A DNA stretch of 64,000 nucleotides from Prevotella sp. Its GTDB lineage: Bacteria > Bacteroidota > Bacteroidia > Bacteroidales > Bacteroidaceae. The stretch lies in NCBI GenBank assembly GCA_017541365.1, contig JAFXZF010000049.1:1-64000 (forward strand), written 5' to 3'. This document shows, piece after piece, positions 54,398 through 63,299 of the stretch (positions within the stretch are counted from its first letter, which is position 1; every line of letters starts with the position of its first letter). The notes beneath the pieces are model-generated. The model did no database searches and was not told the DNA's origin. It saw nothing but the letters and a program-made list of their open reading frames with translations. Both the position numbers and the translations under genes were made by a program.

Positions 54398-55351
54398 ATG
54401 TACTCAATGAGGAAATATAATTACTATATACTTAATTATCTGCGTGGACTACTCCCGCGAACTATAACCCAGCATATGCTTGGCTTTAGGCTGAAGGAGT
54501 ATGAGCGCTTGTCTGATGCAGAAAAACAACAGGTAGGGGAAAGGGTTGATTATTACATGAAGATTAACACTCCGTTCTCCGTCCCACAAATCAATGTGGC
54601 ACTGAGAGATTTCACTCTAAAAAAATGCAAGTTGAAGGAACTCAAGGCAGATGAGCCTTGCGGCTATATACACAGCACCCACTTCTATGACATCTACGAG
54701 TACAGTCGCTACTTTCCTGATGACATGCGCTTCTCATACACATCGGGCGATGTGTGGTACAATCTCCAAGAGCCTGGCATATGCAAGAGTCGCCCACTGA
54801 AGGATGGTAACGAGAATAATGTTTTACTAAAACTTAACAAACTTAGGCACTTCAAGTGGGTTAACGACCCGTACTCTTGGGAAGAAAAAAAGTGTAGGAT
54901 ATTGTTTAGGGGAGTGACAGACAATAAGCCTAGAAGACAGGCTTTTATTGACATATGGAAAGACCACGAATGGACAGACCTAACGGGCAGCCCCCTGACG
55001 CTGAAGGAACACCTCACATCAAGGTACATTATGGCATTAGAAGGAAATGACGTGGCAACAAACCTTAAATGGGTTATGTCATCCAATTCAGTCGCCGTTA
55101 TGCCTCAGCCCACATGTGAGACATGGTTTATGGAGGGTAAGCTTATACCTGATTATCACTACATACTGATAAAGAATGACTATAGCGACCTAATAGAGAA
55201 AATATCATATTATGAGAACCATCCCGACGATGCGAAGGCTATAGTCAAGCATGCTCACGAGTGGGTGAAGCAATTCAGAAACGAGAGACGGGAAGATTTA
55301 ATCTCCTTAATGGTTTTGGAGAAGTATTTCCGTATGAGTGGCCAGATGTAG
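54398..55351 (+). CDS. Glycosyltransferase family 90 (CAP10/LpsA-like)
   Basis: 317 aa (or from MRKYNYY, three codons later). Family features are FSYTSGDVWYNL near residue 108, KCRILFRGVTDNKPRRQ near 163, LTLKEHLTSRYIMALEGNDV near 200 and SNSVAVMPQPTCETWFMEGKL near 228. GT90 enzymes add xylose or glucose in capsule and LPS cores. The middle is AT-rich. It overlaps the convergent GT2 gene by 45 bases. Confidence 0.82.
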   Translation: MYSMRKYNYYILNYLRGLLPRTITQHMLGFRLKEYERLSDAEKQQVGERVDYYMKINTPFSVPQINVALRDFTLKKCKLKELKADEPCGYIHSTHFYDIYEYSRYFPDDMRFSYTSGDVWYNLQEPGICKSRPLKDGNENNVLLKLNKLRHFKWVNDPYSWEEKKCRILFRGVTDNKPRRQAFIDIWKDHEWTDLTGSPLTLKEHLTSRYIMALEGNDVATNLKWVMSSNSVAVMPQPTCETWFMEGKLIPDYHYILIKNDYSDLIEKISYYENHPDDAKAIVKHAHEWVKQFRNERREDLISLMVLEKYFRMSGQM

Positions 55352-56209
55352 TTGGTGTTTGTCTATAAAAAAAACACATACAACGAAAACAATACATGTC
55401 AGCAATATACCCAATACAAGAAAAATGACGAATAAGTTATGGTATTTTTCTTTCTTTCGTGACAAACGTACCACCTGCTCTGTGTTGCCTATCCATTGAG
55501 CTGTTTTTTTTATGTCTTTGCTATATATCTCCGGATGATTCAATATTATCTGTAGCCTTGCTTCTGCTACAGTCTCAGGAGACATATCGGTTCTGCTATT
55601 TTCATGTTGACGATAGAAAAACAATGTTTCTGGAATACAATACACTTCGTCGTTTTCATTTAACATGGAAAGAAAAAAGTCCCAATCCTCAAAAATAGCC
55701 TTCATGTTAGAATTGTATCCCCGAGTCCTATTATAGTCTTCACGACGATATATTGCTGAACAAAATATGCAGTTATTATATATGAACTCGCAATATTTAT
55801 ATGCTGGAAGTTCCCAGTGTTTATTCACCGAGCCAAAGAAATCAGCCTGACAATAGACAATTTTTGTATTAGGATGTTTATCAAAATGTTCTATTGCCTT
55901 TTCTATGTATGTCGGAGCTATTATATCGTCAGCATCGAGCGCAAGGATATACTCTCCTTGACTCATTGAGATAGCCTCATTACGAGCTATAGCAATCCCC
56001 TCATTTTTCTTGTCAATATACTTTATTCGATTGTCTGCTTCTGAGTATTTCTTAATTAGACTGAAACTATTGTCGATAGAGCCGTCATTTACTATTATGC
56101 ACTCCCATTGTTTGAAAGTTTGAGAAAAAATGGACTGTACTGTCTCTGACAACCATTTTGCGCCATTGAAGCAGGGTATTACAATGGATATTCTTATTCT
56201 GTCTGACAT
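55307..56209 (-). CDS. Glycosyltransferase family 2 protein
   Basis: 300 aa. GT-A fold: ISIVIPCFNGAKWLSETVQS at residues 7-26, WECIIVNDGSIDNS near 36, YILALDADDIIAPTYIE near 91 with the DxD motif, and EDWDFFLSML near 170. A C-terminal membrane segment (residues 262-285, FLVLGILLTCIVFVVCVFF) anchors it. Base composition is more AT-rich than the housekeeping genes, as usual in glycan loci. It is 8 bases downstream of the next leftward gene. Confidence 0.88.
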   Translation of the reverse strand: MSDRIRISIVIPCFNGAKWLSETVQSIFSQTFKQWECIIVNDGSIDNSFSLIKKYSEADNRIKYIDKKNEGIAIARNEAISMSQGEYILALDADDIIAPTYIEKAIEHFDKHPNTKIVYCQADFFGSVNKHWELPAYKYCEFIYNNCIFCSAIYRREDYNRTRGYNSNMKAIFEDWDFFLSMLNENDEVYCIPETLFFYRQHENSRTDMSPETVAEARLQIILNHPEIYSKDIKKTAQWIGNTEQVVRLSRKKEKYHNLFVIFLVLGILLTCIVFVVCVFFIDKHQLHLATHTEILLQNH

Positions 56210-56217
56210 TGCGAAAA

Positions 56218-57144
56218 CTATTGCTGATAATTATATTTCAATAATCCTCTGTAGATACGCGCTATATAGACATCAAGCCAATTATTAAAACAACGCAGGA
56301 AAGTGTTTTTCTTGTGCATATAGACCACCTCCATTATTCCTGTGATATAACACTTCTTTCCACGTAATATAATGTCGCTATGGAAAGGCAGATGTTCACA
56401 CATGGCAGCTCCGCATTCCTTTAGCTCCTTATTTTGCATCACCTTGTAGTGTAGGTCTTTTATAACGTTCCACTTATACACGGCGAGACCATTGAAGGCC
56501 GAGCGACAAGAAGCAAACTTCTGCTTACGCACCAACTCCTCTGCTGTCCATGCTGAAACCAGATGACACTGATGAGAGATAACCCATCTACCCATCTCTT
56601 CGGGTTTACTTCCTTCTGGGAAAAAGGCATAGGCATCATATTGGAAATTAGCAGGATAGTCTGTTCCGTCAGGATTAGAATAATAGAGGTGGCCACTCGC
56701 ACATAATGCTCCCCAGTCATCAGGAGCCTTTTTCATCGCCTCTACGACAGATTTTGGGGAAAAAGACTCTATATCTACGTCCAGGAAACAAAAATAATCT
56801 GGCAAAAACCTTTTGTTGACCTCTTCCAACACTCTATTTCTGAAACCCGCCATTTTCTGTATGCGCCATTCACTTTTCGATGGTTTCAGTATGTATTTGC
56901 TTTTCTTTGGTATAGTAACTTGTTTCAAATCTTCACATATGGCAACTACATTACCATTGTTCTCCGCCCACTGCATAATGCACTCTTTCGTACCGTCAGT
57001 ACTGTCATTTTCATATACTATGACATGATACTCTTTGAACATACCCCCCAATTCTTCTATGCGAGATATGTTGTTTCGGAGTCCATCTATACAATTCCTT
57101 GCGAGAACGCCTATAACCAATGTCGAAGTTTCGATATTCATCAT
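56218..57144 (-). CDS. Putative glycosyltransferase (GT-A fold, mannosyltransferase-like)
   Basis: 308 aa. STLVIGVLARNCIDGLRNNI opens a Rossmann-like fold, YENDSTDGTKECI near residue 45 and YFCFLDVDIESFSPK near 117 (with DVD as the metal motif) resemble GT-A transferases of the Anp1/CAP59-like type. WHVISHQCHLVSAW-like and PFHSDIILRGKKCYI segments follow. It heads a two-gene leftward unit with its own promoter. The sugar and acceptor are unknown. Confidence 0.72.
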   Translation of the reverse strand: MMNIETSTLVIGVLARNCIDGLRNNISRIEELGGMFKEYHVIVYENDSTDGTKECIMQWAENNGNVVAICEDLKQVTIPKKSKYILKPSKSEWRIQKMAGFRNRVLEEVNKRFLPDYFCFLDVDIESFSPKSVVEAMKKAPDDWGALCASGHLYYSNPDGTDYPANFQYDAYAFFPEGSKPEEMGRWVISHQCHLVSAWTAEELVRKQKFASCRSAFNGLAVYKWNVIKDLHYKVMQNKELKECGAAMCEHLPFHSDIILRGKKCYITGIMEVVYMHKKNTFLRCFNNWLDVYIARIYRGLLKYNYQQ

Positions 57145-57151
57145 TTCAGTG

Positions 57152-57183
57152 CAAAGATACTGATTTTAATTATATTGGGCAAA
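57152..57183 (-). promoter_or_regulatory. Promoter for the leftward glycosyltransferase pair
   Basis: On the minus strand TTTG (57180-57183), 20 bases, TATCTTTG (57152-57159), just before the gene starting at 57144; the leader is very short. Confidence 0.62.
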
Positions 57184-57187
57184 TATT

Positions 57188-57218
57188 TTTGTCAGTTCGA
57201 CTATTTTTATTAACTTTG
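57188..57218 (+). promoter_or_regulatory. Promoter for the rightward glycosyltransferase and aminotransferase
   Basis: TTTG (57188-57191), 19 bases, TAACTTTG (57211-57218). It is back to back with the leftward promoter in a 108-base divergent gap. Confidence 0.65.
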
Positions 57219-57252
57219 CAGACAATAGATTTTCATAAAAAGAACTCATTAG

Positions 57253-58311
57253 ATGTTATCACTCATTATTTGTTCCGTCAACAAGATAACGCCGCAATGG
57301 CTGACAGACAATATCAAGGATACTGTCGGCACAGAATATGAAATCATACATATTGACAATTCGGAAAACAAGTATTGTATGTGCTCAGCATACAACGAAG
57401 GTGTCAAGAGAGCCAAGGGTGACATACTCTGTTTTATGCATGAAGACATAAGATATTACTCTCGTGACTGGGGCAAGAACGTTGAGAAACACATGCTCAC
57501 AAATTCCCATGTATCCATGCTTGGTGTCTTTGGCTCTAAGGTTGTTCCCTGTGACTATGATTTTCGCTTCTCTGGATTTACGACGGGGCATCTTGTACAA
57601 CGTTTTGTACGAGTGACAGACCCTCAAGAGTATGTATTAGATGGAGTGCATTGGGATGTCAACGGTCCTTTGGAAGAAGTTGCGATGGTAGATGGTTGCT
57701 GGTTCTGCATCAAAGCATCACTCTTCAAGGGAGAGGACGCAATAAAGTTTGACGAGAAGACATTTGACTCTTTTCACCTCTATGACTGTGACATATGTAT
57801 GCAGGTAAACAAAAAAGGAGGTGGCATATATATCGTTTCAGATATTGTATTGGAGCATTTCTCCGAGGGAATCTTTGCTAATGGATACCCCGACGGAATA
57901 ATAAAATTCCTCGACAAATGGAAAAGCAATCTCCCATACTGCATAGATGGCATGAAAATGGAGGACTGTCAAGAGCGTTTGAATAAGGGAAAGGCTTATT
58001 ATGAAAAAATCTTGGTGCGAGACAGTAAAATTGCAAAACTTAGAAGCTATTATGCAGCAAAGAGAGCAGGAGAGAACGTTGTCCCTCTGACAGAAGAGGG
58101 CAGAAAAGCATTGCAGATGCTGGAGTTCAGATATGCGAAAATTGCTGTAAAATATGCACCTAATTTTGCAGAGGCAAGCAAGGCATTTAGTGTATTCCCC
58201 AATCTGCCGATGTTTGGAAAGCACAGCAAAACTAAGATTTTACTAAAACTGCTTTACTATCAGTATTTGAATACACGCAGAAAAAAAGAAAGAAACCAAT
58301 TGTTGGGTTGA
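57253..58311 (+). CDS. Glycosyltransferase (GT2-like, Glyco_tranf_2_5 type)
   Basis: 352 aa. LSLIICSVNKITPQWL begins the GT-A fold, GDILCFMHEDIRYYSRDWG near residue 56 carries the acidic motif typical of this family (HED in place of DxD), and VAMVDGCWFCIKASLF near 138 and DCDICMQVNKKGGG near 180 follow. The C-terminal 120 residues are helical and basic. AT-rich composition. It is 48 bases before the aminotransferase and probably co-transcribed. Confidence 0.8.
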   Translation: MLSLIICSVNKITPQWLTDNIKDTVGTEYEIIHIDNSENKYCMCSAYNEGVKRAKGDILCFMHEDIRYYSRDWGKNVEKHMLTNSHVSMLGVFGSKVVPCDYDFRFSGFTTGHLVQRFVRVTDPQEYVLDGVHWDVNGPLEEVAMVDGCWFCIKASLFKGEDAIKFDEKTFDSFHLYDCDICMQVNKKGGGIYIVSDIVLEHFSEGIFANGYPDGIIKFLDKWKSNLPYCIDGMKMEDCQERLNKGKAYYEKILVRDSKIAKLRSYYAAKRAGENVVPLTEEGRKALQMLEFRYAKIAVKYAPNFAEASKAFSVFPNLPMFGKHSKTKILLKLLYYQYLNTRRKKERNQLLG

Positions 58312-58359
58312 CAAGAAAAAAATGAACATTTTATTAAAAAAATCAACAGGACAGAATCA

Positions 58360-59487
58360 ATGATACTATTTAACAAGCCATATTGTTCGGGACACGAATT
58401 GAAATATATGGCAGAGGTGTGCAAATCAACGACAATGTCAGGCAACGGCACCTATACCAAACTCTGCCACAAATTCTTCGAAGAGCGCTACGGCTTCCGC
58501 AAATGTCTGCTATGCACATCGGGTACCGATGCCCTTGAGATGTGCGCCATGCTATGCGAGGTCGGCCCTGGCGATGAAGTCATCGTACCGTCATATACCT
58601 TTGTTTCTACAGCTTTGGCTTTTCTCCGTGAGGGAGCATATGTAAGATTTGCCGATAGTGGCAAGGAGAACCCCAATATCACAGCCGACACCATACGTCC
58701 GCTCATCAACGAGAAGACCAAGGTCATCTGCGTAGTCCACTATGCCGGCGTAGCATGCGACATGGATTCCATTATGAGTCTTGCAGAGGAACACAAGCTC
58801 ATCGTTGTGGAAGATGCAGCACAGGCTGTTGACTCATACTATAAGGGACGTCCACTCGGCGGCATAGGACATTTGGCAGCATTCTCCTTCCACGAGACAA
58901 AAAACATCAGTTGTGGCGAGGGGGGCATGCTTGTAGTCAACGATGAGCGCTTCGTGCGCCGCTCCGAGATACTGTGGGAGAAGGGCACCAACCGTGCCGA
59001 ATTCTATCGTGGTATGGTCAACAAATACGGATGGTGCGACATGGGTTCATCCTTCTTGCCTTCCGAATTTAATGCCGCCTTCCTTTGGGCACAACTTGAG
59101 CAGATGGATGACATACAGGGATGGCGCAAGCACATATGGGAACGCTATGACGAGGCCCTGCGAGGCAAAGAACTGACTCATGGCATCAAGGTGATGCCCG
59201 CTCTACCCGATTACGCCACCAACAATGCCCACATGTACTATCTCCTCTGCCCTACCCTCGAGGTCAGAACTCAGTTCATGAAGTACCTATACAACAATGG
59301 TGTGCAGACCACTTTCCACTATCTGCCACTTCACTCCAGTACTTACTATAAAGACAAACATGACGGCAGAGAACTCCCTGAGTGCGACCGCTATAGCGAC
59401 ACCCTCGTGCGTCTGCCTTTGTATCAAGAAATGACCGACAATGATATAGACAAGATTACAAATCTTATACTAACATATAAAAATTAG
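58360..59487 (+). CDS. rffA: dTDP-4-amino-4,6-dideoxygalactose transaminase-like sugar aminotransferase
   Basis: 375 aa. A DegT/DnrJ/EryC1 fold PLP enzyme, close in motif pattern to RffA/WecE: LCTSGTDALEMCAML near residue 49, DEVIVPSYTFVSTALAFLREG near 72 (in two parts), VVEDAAQAVDS near 148 and the PLP lysine in FSFHETKNISCGEGGM near 183. It would aminate a 4-keto-6-deoxy sugar nucleotide for a surface glycan. No dTDP-glucose synthesis genes lie in the window. GC content is higher than in the preceding genes. Confidence 0.88.
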   Translation: MILFNKPYCSGHELKYMAEVCKSTTMSGNGTYTKLCHKFFEERYGFRKCLLCTSGTDALEMCAMLCEVGPGDEVIVPSYTFVSTALAFLREGAYVRFADSGKENPNITADTIRPLINEKTKVICVVHYAGVACDMDSIMSLAEEHKLIVVEDAAQAVDSYYKGRPLGGIGHLAAFSFHETKNISCGEGGMLVVNDERFVRRSEILWEKGTNRAEFYRGMVNKYGWCDMGSSFLPSEFNAAFLWAQLEQMDDIQGWRKHIWERYDEALRGKELTHGIKVMPALPDYATNNAHMYYLLCPTLEVRTQFMKYLYNNGVQTTFHYLPLHSSTYYKDKHDGRELPECDRYSDTLVRLPLYQEMTDNDIDKITNLILTYKN

Positions 59488-59525
59488 CACCATATTCGGT
59501 ACCAAATACATGTATGTGCAGATGG

Positions 59526-60374
59526 TTATAGGTCGTTGATACGACGAAACCAGTAATTGAAGGTGTTGAATGATTCCAAATGGAATTGTTCAACATCTTT
59601 TTTATCCATACGATAGAACGGCACGTCCCTGTACATCGAAGCCACAAGAGAATAAGTACTTGGTGGACCGATGATATAGTCGCACTGTGAGAGCATGTAT
59701 AGGTCTTCAATGGCATTACCGCGTAGCAGGTGGATGCTTACATTGGTACATGCGGAGGTGATGAAACTCTCGGCACGGATGGCAGGATCGTTGGACGAGA
59801 GATAGACGTGGCACTCTCTGTCGGGAAACATGGACGCGAACTTCGCTATATGCTCTGCGTAAACCTCATCGTCATAATAGTACACTCCGCCTGCCCAGTC
59901 CTTGTAGTCACCCCTGCGTATGTGGACGCCGAGGCGCAGGATGCTGTCCTTATTCTGTGCCGCACTTTCGCACTCTGCCATTCTCTGACGCACGGGGGCC
60001 GCATACTTCTCGTTGACCGTGAACAGGTCACATATCTCCGACTTATACTTCTCAAAGAGGTCATAGAACCTCACGAACCATCCGCTGACCACGATGTGCC
60101 TGTGACGAAGCATCATCTGCTCAAGAGCCTTATGGTCACAGTCCCTGCGCTTGAAACTCGCAGTAGGTAGGAGGCGAAGTGCTGCCGCATACTTGGCAAA
60201 GAGATACAACGGAAAACTCACAAGGTCAGTGTTGTGTATCTTGAAGTAATCCTTGTATTTGTAACTGAAGCGCATGGAGACCACTTTCCTGCTGTGTTCC
60301 CTACCCCATGCATATACATGAGCAAACTGCAACAGATTGTTGCACATCTGACTTTTATCGCGAGCGAAAAGCAT
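59526..60374 (-). CDS. GT11-like (alpha-1,2-fucosyltransferase-type) glycosyltransferase
   Basis: 282 aa from the ATG at 60374 (MLFARDKSQMCNNLLQFAHV); the frame is open further upstream but that stretch overlaps the previous gene. The N-terminal CNNLLQFAHVYAWGREH matches the GDP-fucose family start (GLGNQ-like position), and the signature LGVHIRRGDYKDWAGG is near residue 148, followed by CHVYLSSNDP and YIIGPPSTYSLVASM, typical of the alpha-1,2-fucosyltransferase superfamily. Fucose as donor is likely but not proven. It follows the GT87-FGE gene by 22 bases. Confidence 0.8.
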   Translation of the reverse strand: MLFARDKSQMCNNLLQFAHVYAWGREHSRKVVSMRFSYKYKDYFKIHNTDLVSFPLYLFAKYAAALRLLPTASFKRRDCDHKALEQMMLRHRHIVVSGWFVRFYDLFEKYKSEICDLFTVNEKYAAPVRQRMAECESAAQNKDSILRLGVHIRRGDYKDWAGGVYYYDDEVYAEHIAKFASMFPDRECHVYLSSNDPAIRAESFITSACTNVSIHLLRGNAIEDLYMLSQCDYIIGPPSTYSLVASMYRDVPFYRMDKKDVEQFHLESFNTFNYWFRRINDL

Positions 60375-60396
60375 TTTCTTTGTGAAATTAATGGAG

Positions 60397-62346
60397 TTAG
60401 GGGACAAGCACGAGTCGGAAACCCGTATTAACCCAACGGCGGCGAGTATCGAACATATAGCGGTTGGTGATGCGAGAATAGCGTGGAGAGTTGTTGTAGC
60501 CGCCACCACGAATAACGTGGAACCAACTATGTTTTTTGTTGCATGGGTTTATCTGGGTATCAGCGGAATACCTACCGTAGTAGTCCTCACACCACTCCCA
60601 TACGTTGCCCGACATATCGTAGAGCCCGAGTTCATTTGGGCGTTTCTTCTTTACCTCCACATGACCATCCCACTGCACACACTCATCGCCTATCCATCCG
60701 CACTCAAAAATATCATTGCTGCCAGCGTAGAGGTAGCCTCTGGACTTACGTCCTCCGCGTGCGGCATATTCCCACTCTGCCTCTGTGGGCAAGCGAAAGT
60801 TCAGGTGGGTAATGGCATTGAGCTTCTTGATAAACTCTTGGCAATCTTCGTAGGTGACATAGTCAACTGGCTGCTTGGCACCCTTTATCTTACACTTATT
60901 CTTGCCCATGACGGCTTCCCAAACATCCTGCGTCATTTCCGTTTCACCGATGTAGAAACTGTTTACCACTACACGATGACGAGGCATCTCGTCAGCATCG
61001 GCGAGGGTGTCGCCTGGCTGTGTTCCCATCATGTAACTACCTCCCTGCACATACTTCATAATGAAATGACTGTCACCAACCTTTATCACACGCTGTACAG
61101 GGCGTGCCTGACCACTCTGAGCAGATATAGTCAGGGGCACGAGGAACAGCAACAGGGATGTAGCGACTGTCTTGCCATACTCCTTGAGGTATGCAGCATG
61201 GGGTTCGATAGCCCACCACAGTACCCTCACCCAACAGAGGGCATAGGTATAAACGTCGAGCCAATAGGTTTCGTGAATGTATTCGTGCAACCAACGAGGA
61301 CACAGAACATCTGTAGGCAGGATGCCGAAGTTGACCACCAGCGACCAGAAGAGCACCCAGTCATACCACTTACGGCGGGGCTGTAGCCAAAATGCCATAA
61401 CGTAGCCTGGGAAGGATATGATATAAGTATGCGTCTCAGGGCAGTCGCTGAAGAGTATGATAAATCCTGACAGCACCGCCATAGAGCAGGCACGGAAATA
61501 GAGGTTAGTCCATCGCTTGTAATTAGCGAAGAAACCTATGGCAAGCAACAACAGGAGGCCTCCTTGAACAAGACGGTAGTTGGGCAACAGGAAGGGCTTC
61601 AGCCCACGGGCAAAGAGGATGCCCACGAAGTCGCTGTCACTGTGGTGGCTGCTTATCATATTGAGCATATCACTATAGAGGGACAGGGGATTGTCGAAGT
61701 TAAAATTGAGCAGAGGCAGGGCAAGCAACACGATGCCTATGACTATGGCATAGCCGAAGTTGCGCCACGTCTTGGGATAGCAGAAGAGAAGTGCCAGTTC
61801 GGCGCCGCCATACACCTTGGTGCAGGCAGAAATCATAATGAGCAGCACTGCCCAAAAGCCCTTGCCACGCTCCAGAAGGGAGAAGGCGAAGACAAAGATG
61901 TAAGCCACTACCGTGTTGTACTGATAACAGAAGATAGCCTGCAACAATACTGGCAGGAGAAACCATATCATCCTGACACGATACTTCCAAAACTTCTGAG
62001 GCAACGTCCATATGGAGAGAAAAAACAGACTATAGTTTGCCACATTCCATACGTAGGGGCCTAACCACCATGGCAATACGAAAATAGGGGCAAACAGCAT
62101 GCTGAACACTGGGGTATATAGGAAGTATATCTCGTGGGCATAGGCATACTCTAAAGTATATTCCGAGATACCCTCAAGGAACATGCGCGTAGAGTCCTGA
62201 TAGTCATAGTAATTGGTGCATCTACCGCGGAACACCTCGAGTGAGGTAGCTATGAGTGTGATGAGCATACCAAACCAGAACACCGTTTGGGGTTTGCTGA
62301 GAAAATGCAGTATTCTTTCTTTATATGATGATGTTGTCGTAGCCAT
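60397..62346 (-). CDS. GT87-type polytopic glycosyltransferase fused to an FGE/SUMF1-type domain
   Basis: 649 aa in one uninterrupted frame. Residues 1-385 are about 9-10 membrane segments of the GT87/DUF2029 mannosyltransferase family (loop acidic residues in NYYDYQDSTRMFLEG, PTDVLCPRW near 344). Residues 391-410 (KTVATSLLLFLVPLTISAQ) read like a signal peptide with a cleavage site. Residues 420-649 are an FGE/SUMF1 fold: GGSYMMGTQPGD, RVVVNSFYIGETEMTQ, FRLPTEAEWEYAARGG, DMSGNVWEWCEDYY, VIRGGGYNNSPRYSRITNR. The copper-binding cysteine pair of true FGE is absent from that last motif. GT87 enzymes use polyprenyl-phosphate sugars. Confidence 0.85.
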   Translation of the reverse strand: MATTTSSYKERILHFLSKPQTVFWFGMLITLIATSLEVFRGRCTNYYDYQDSTRMFLEGISEYTLEYAYAHEIYFLYTPVFSMLFAPIFVLPWWLGPYVWNVANYSLFFLSIWTLPQKFWKYRVRMIWFLLPVLLQAIFCYQYNTVVAYIFVFAFSLLERGKGFWAVLLIMISACTKVYGGAELALLFCYPKTWRNFGYAIVIGIVLLALPLLNFNFDNPLSLYSDMLNMISSHHSDSDFVGILFARGLKPFLLPNYRLVQGGLLLLLAIGFFANYKRWTNLYFRACSMAVLSGFIILFSDCPETHTYIISFPGYVMAFWLQPRRKWYDWVLFWSLVVNFGILPTDVLCPRWLHEYIHETYWLDVYTYALCWVRVLWWAIEPHAAYLKEYGKTVATSLLLFLVPLTISAQSGQARPVQRVIKVGDSHFIMKYVQGGSYMMGTQPGDTLADADEMPRHRVVVNSFYIGETEMTQDVWEAVMGKNKCKIKGAKQPVDYVTYEDCQEFIKKLNAITHLNFRLPTEAEWEYAARGGRKSRGYLYAGSNDIFECGWIGDECVQWDGHVEVKKKRPNELGLYDMSGNVWEWCEDYYGRYSADTQINPCNKKHSWFHVIRGGGYNNSPRYSRITNRYMFDTRRRWVNTGFRLVLVP

Positions 62347-62361
62347 CTCGTGTGATAGTGG

Positions 62362-63285
62362 TTAGAAATTTATTTTGTCTCCTATGATGTACGTGGGTCT
62401 TCTCTTTACCTCATCAAAGATATAACCTATGTATGTCGCCATGATGCCAAGTACGGTGATAATGATGCCAGCAATGAACCACATACTGACAAAGAGGGTA
62501 AGCCAGCCGCTGACGTTGATGCCTGTTATCATAAAGTCTATGGCAAGGTAGAGTGCAAAGCATATAGCGAGCAAGGTAACTATTGTGCCTGCATAGACAA
62601 TCAGTCGCAATACCTTGGTGGAGAAGGCTATGGTGGTGGTAACGGCAAGGTCTATGCGCTTCAGCATGGAGTAGGATGACTCCTTACCGTCGGTCCTCTC
62701 GTCATGTGGCACTGCTACCTTTGCTATATTGAAACCCACCCACTTGTCCATCAGTGGATAGTAGCGCACGTAGTCGCCCATCTGCTTCATGGCATTGACT
62801 ACTTTACGATTGTATATGGCAAACTCCGCCACCGACTCGTCCTGCTTCGTATTGGTAAGGTAACCGATGAGTTTATTGAACATCTTGGAGCCCTCAGTCA
62901 TGAAGAAAGAGTCTGGACGATCCTGTCTGCTCGCAAAGACAATGTCATAGCCTTCCTGTGCCTTGTCATATAACGAACGTATGTGGGACGGTGGATTCTG
63001 CAGGTCGCAGTCGAGTATCACAACCCATTCTCCCGTTGAGGCATCAAGTCCAGCATTGATGGCAGGCTGCTGTCCGAAGTTACGGCTGAGGAAGACAGCC
63101 TTCACATGTTTGTCCTTCTCACATATACCGCGTATTATCTCACGCGAGTTGTCAGGCGAGCCATCTTCTACAAGTATGATTTCGTAGTCAGCAGTTATCT
63201 CACATGCTGCATCAGTACACTGCCTTACGAGTTCTTCTAAAAGTGTCGGTGCCCCATAGCAGGGACTTACTATTGATAGTACCAT
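62362..63285 (-). CDS. Polyprenyl-phosphate glycosyltransferase (GtrB/DPM1-like)
   Basis: 307 aa. GT2 domain: LSIVSPCYGAPTLLEELVRQ at residues 3-22, YEIILVEDGSPDNSREI near 34, WVVILDCDLQNPP near 87 with the DxD-like DCD, and the FASRQDRPDSF loop. Two C-terminal membrane segments (residues 232-253 and 265-290) match GtrB-like enzymes that load glucose or mannose onto undecaprenyl phosphate. It lies between two GT87-type genes, which use exactly such donors; gaps are 14-15 bases. Confidence 0.9.
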   Translation of the reverse strand: MVLSIVSPCYGAPTLLEELVRQCTDAACEITADYEIILVEDGSPDNSREIIRGICEKDKHVKAVFLSRNFGQQPAINAGLDASTGEWVVILDCDLQNPPSHIRSLYDKAQEGYDIVFASRQDRPDSFFMTEGSKMFNKLIGYLTNTKQDESVAEFAIYNRKVVNAMKQMGDYVRYYPLMDKWVGFNIAKVAVPHDERTDGKESSYSMLKRIDLAVTTTIAFSTKVLRLIVYAGTIVTLLAICFALYLAIDFMITGINVSGWLTLFVSMWFIAGIIITVLGIMATYIGYIFDEVKRRPTYIIGDKINF

Positions 63286-63299
63286 TTGGAGATTAAAAT

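Noticed and set aside
60375..60509. Longer start for the GT11-like gene
   Set aside because: It would overlap the end of the GT87-FGE gene, and those residues do not match the family; the ATG at 60374 gives a normal 22-base gap.
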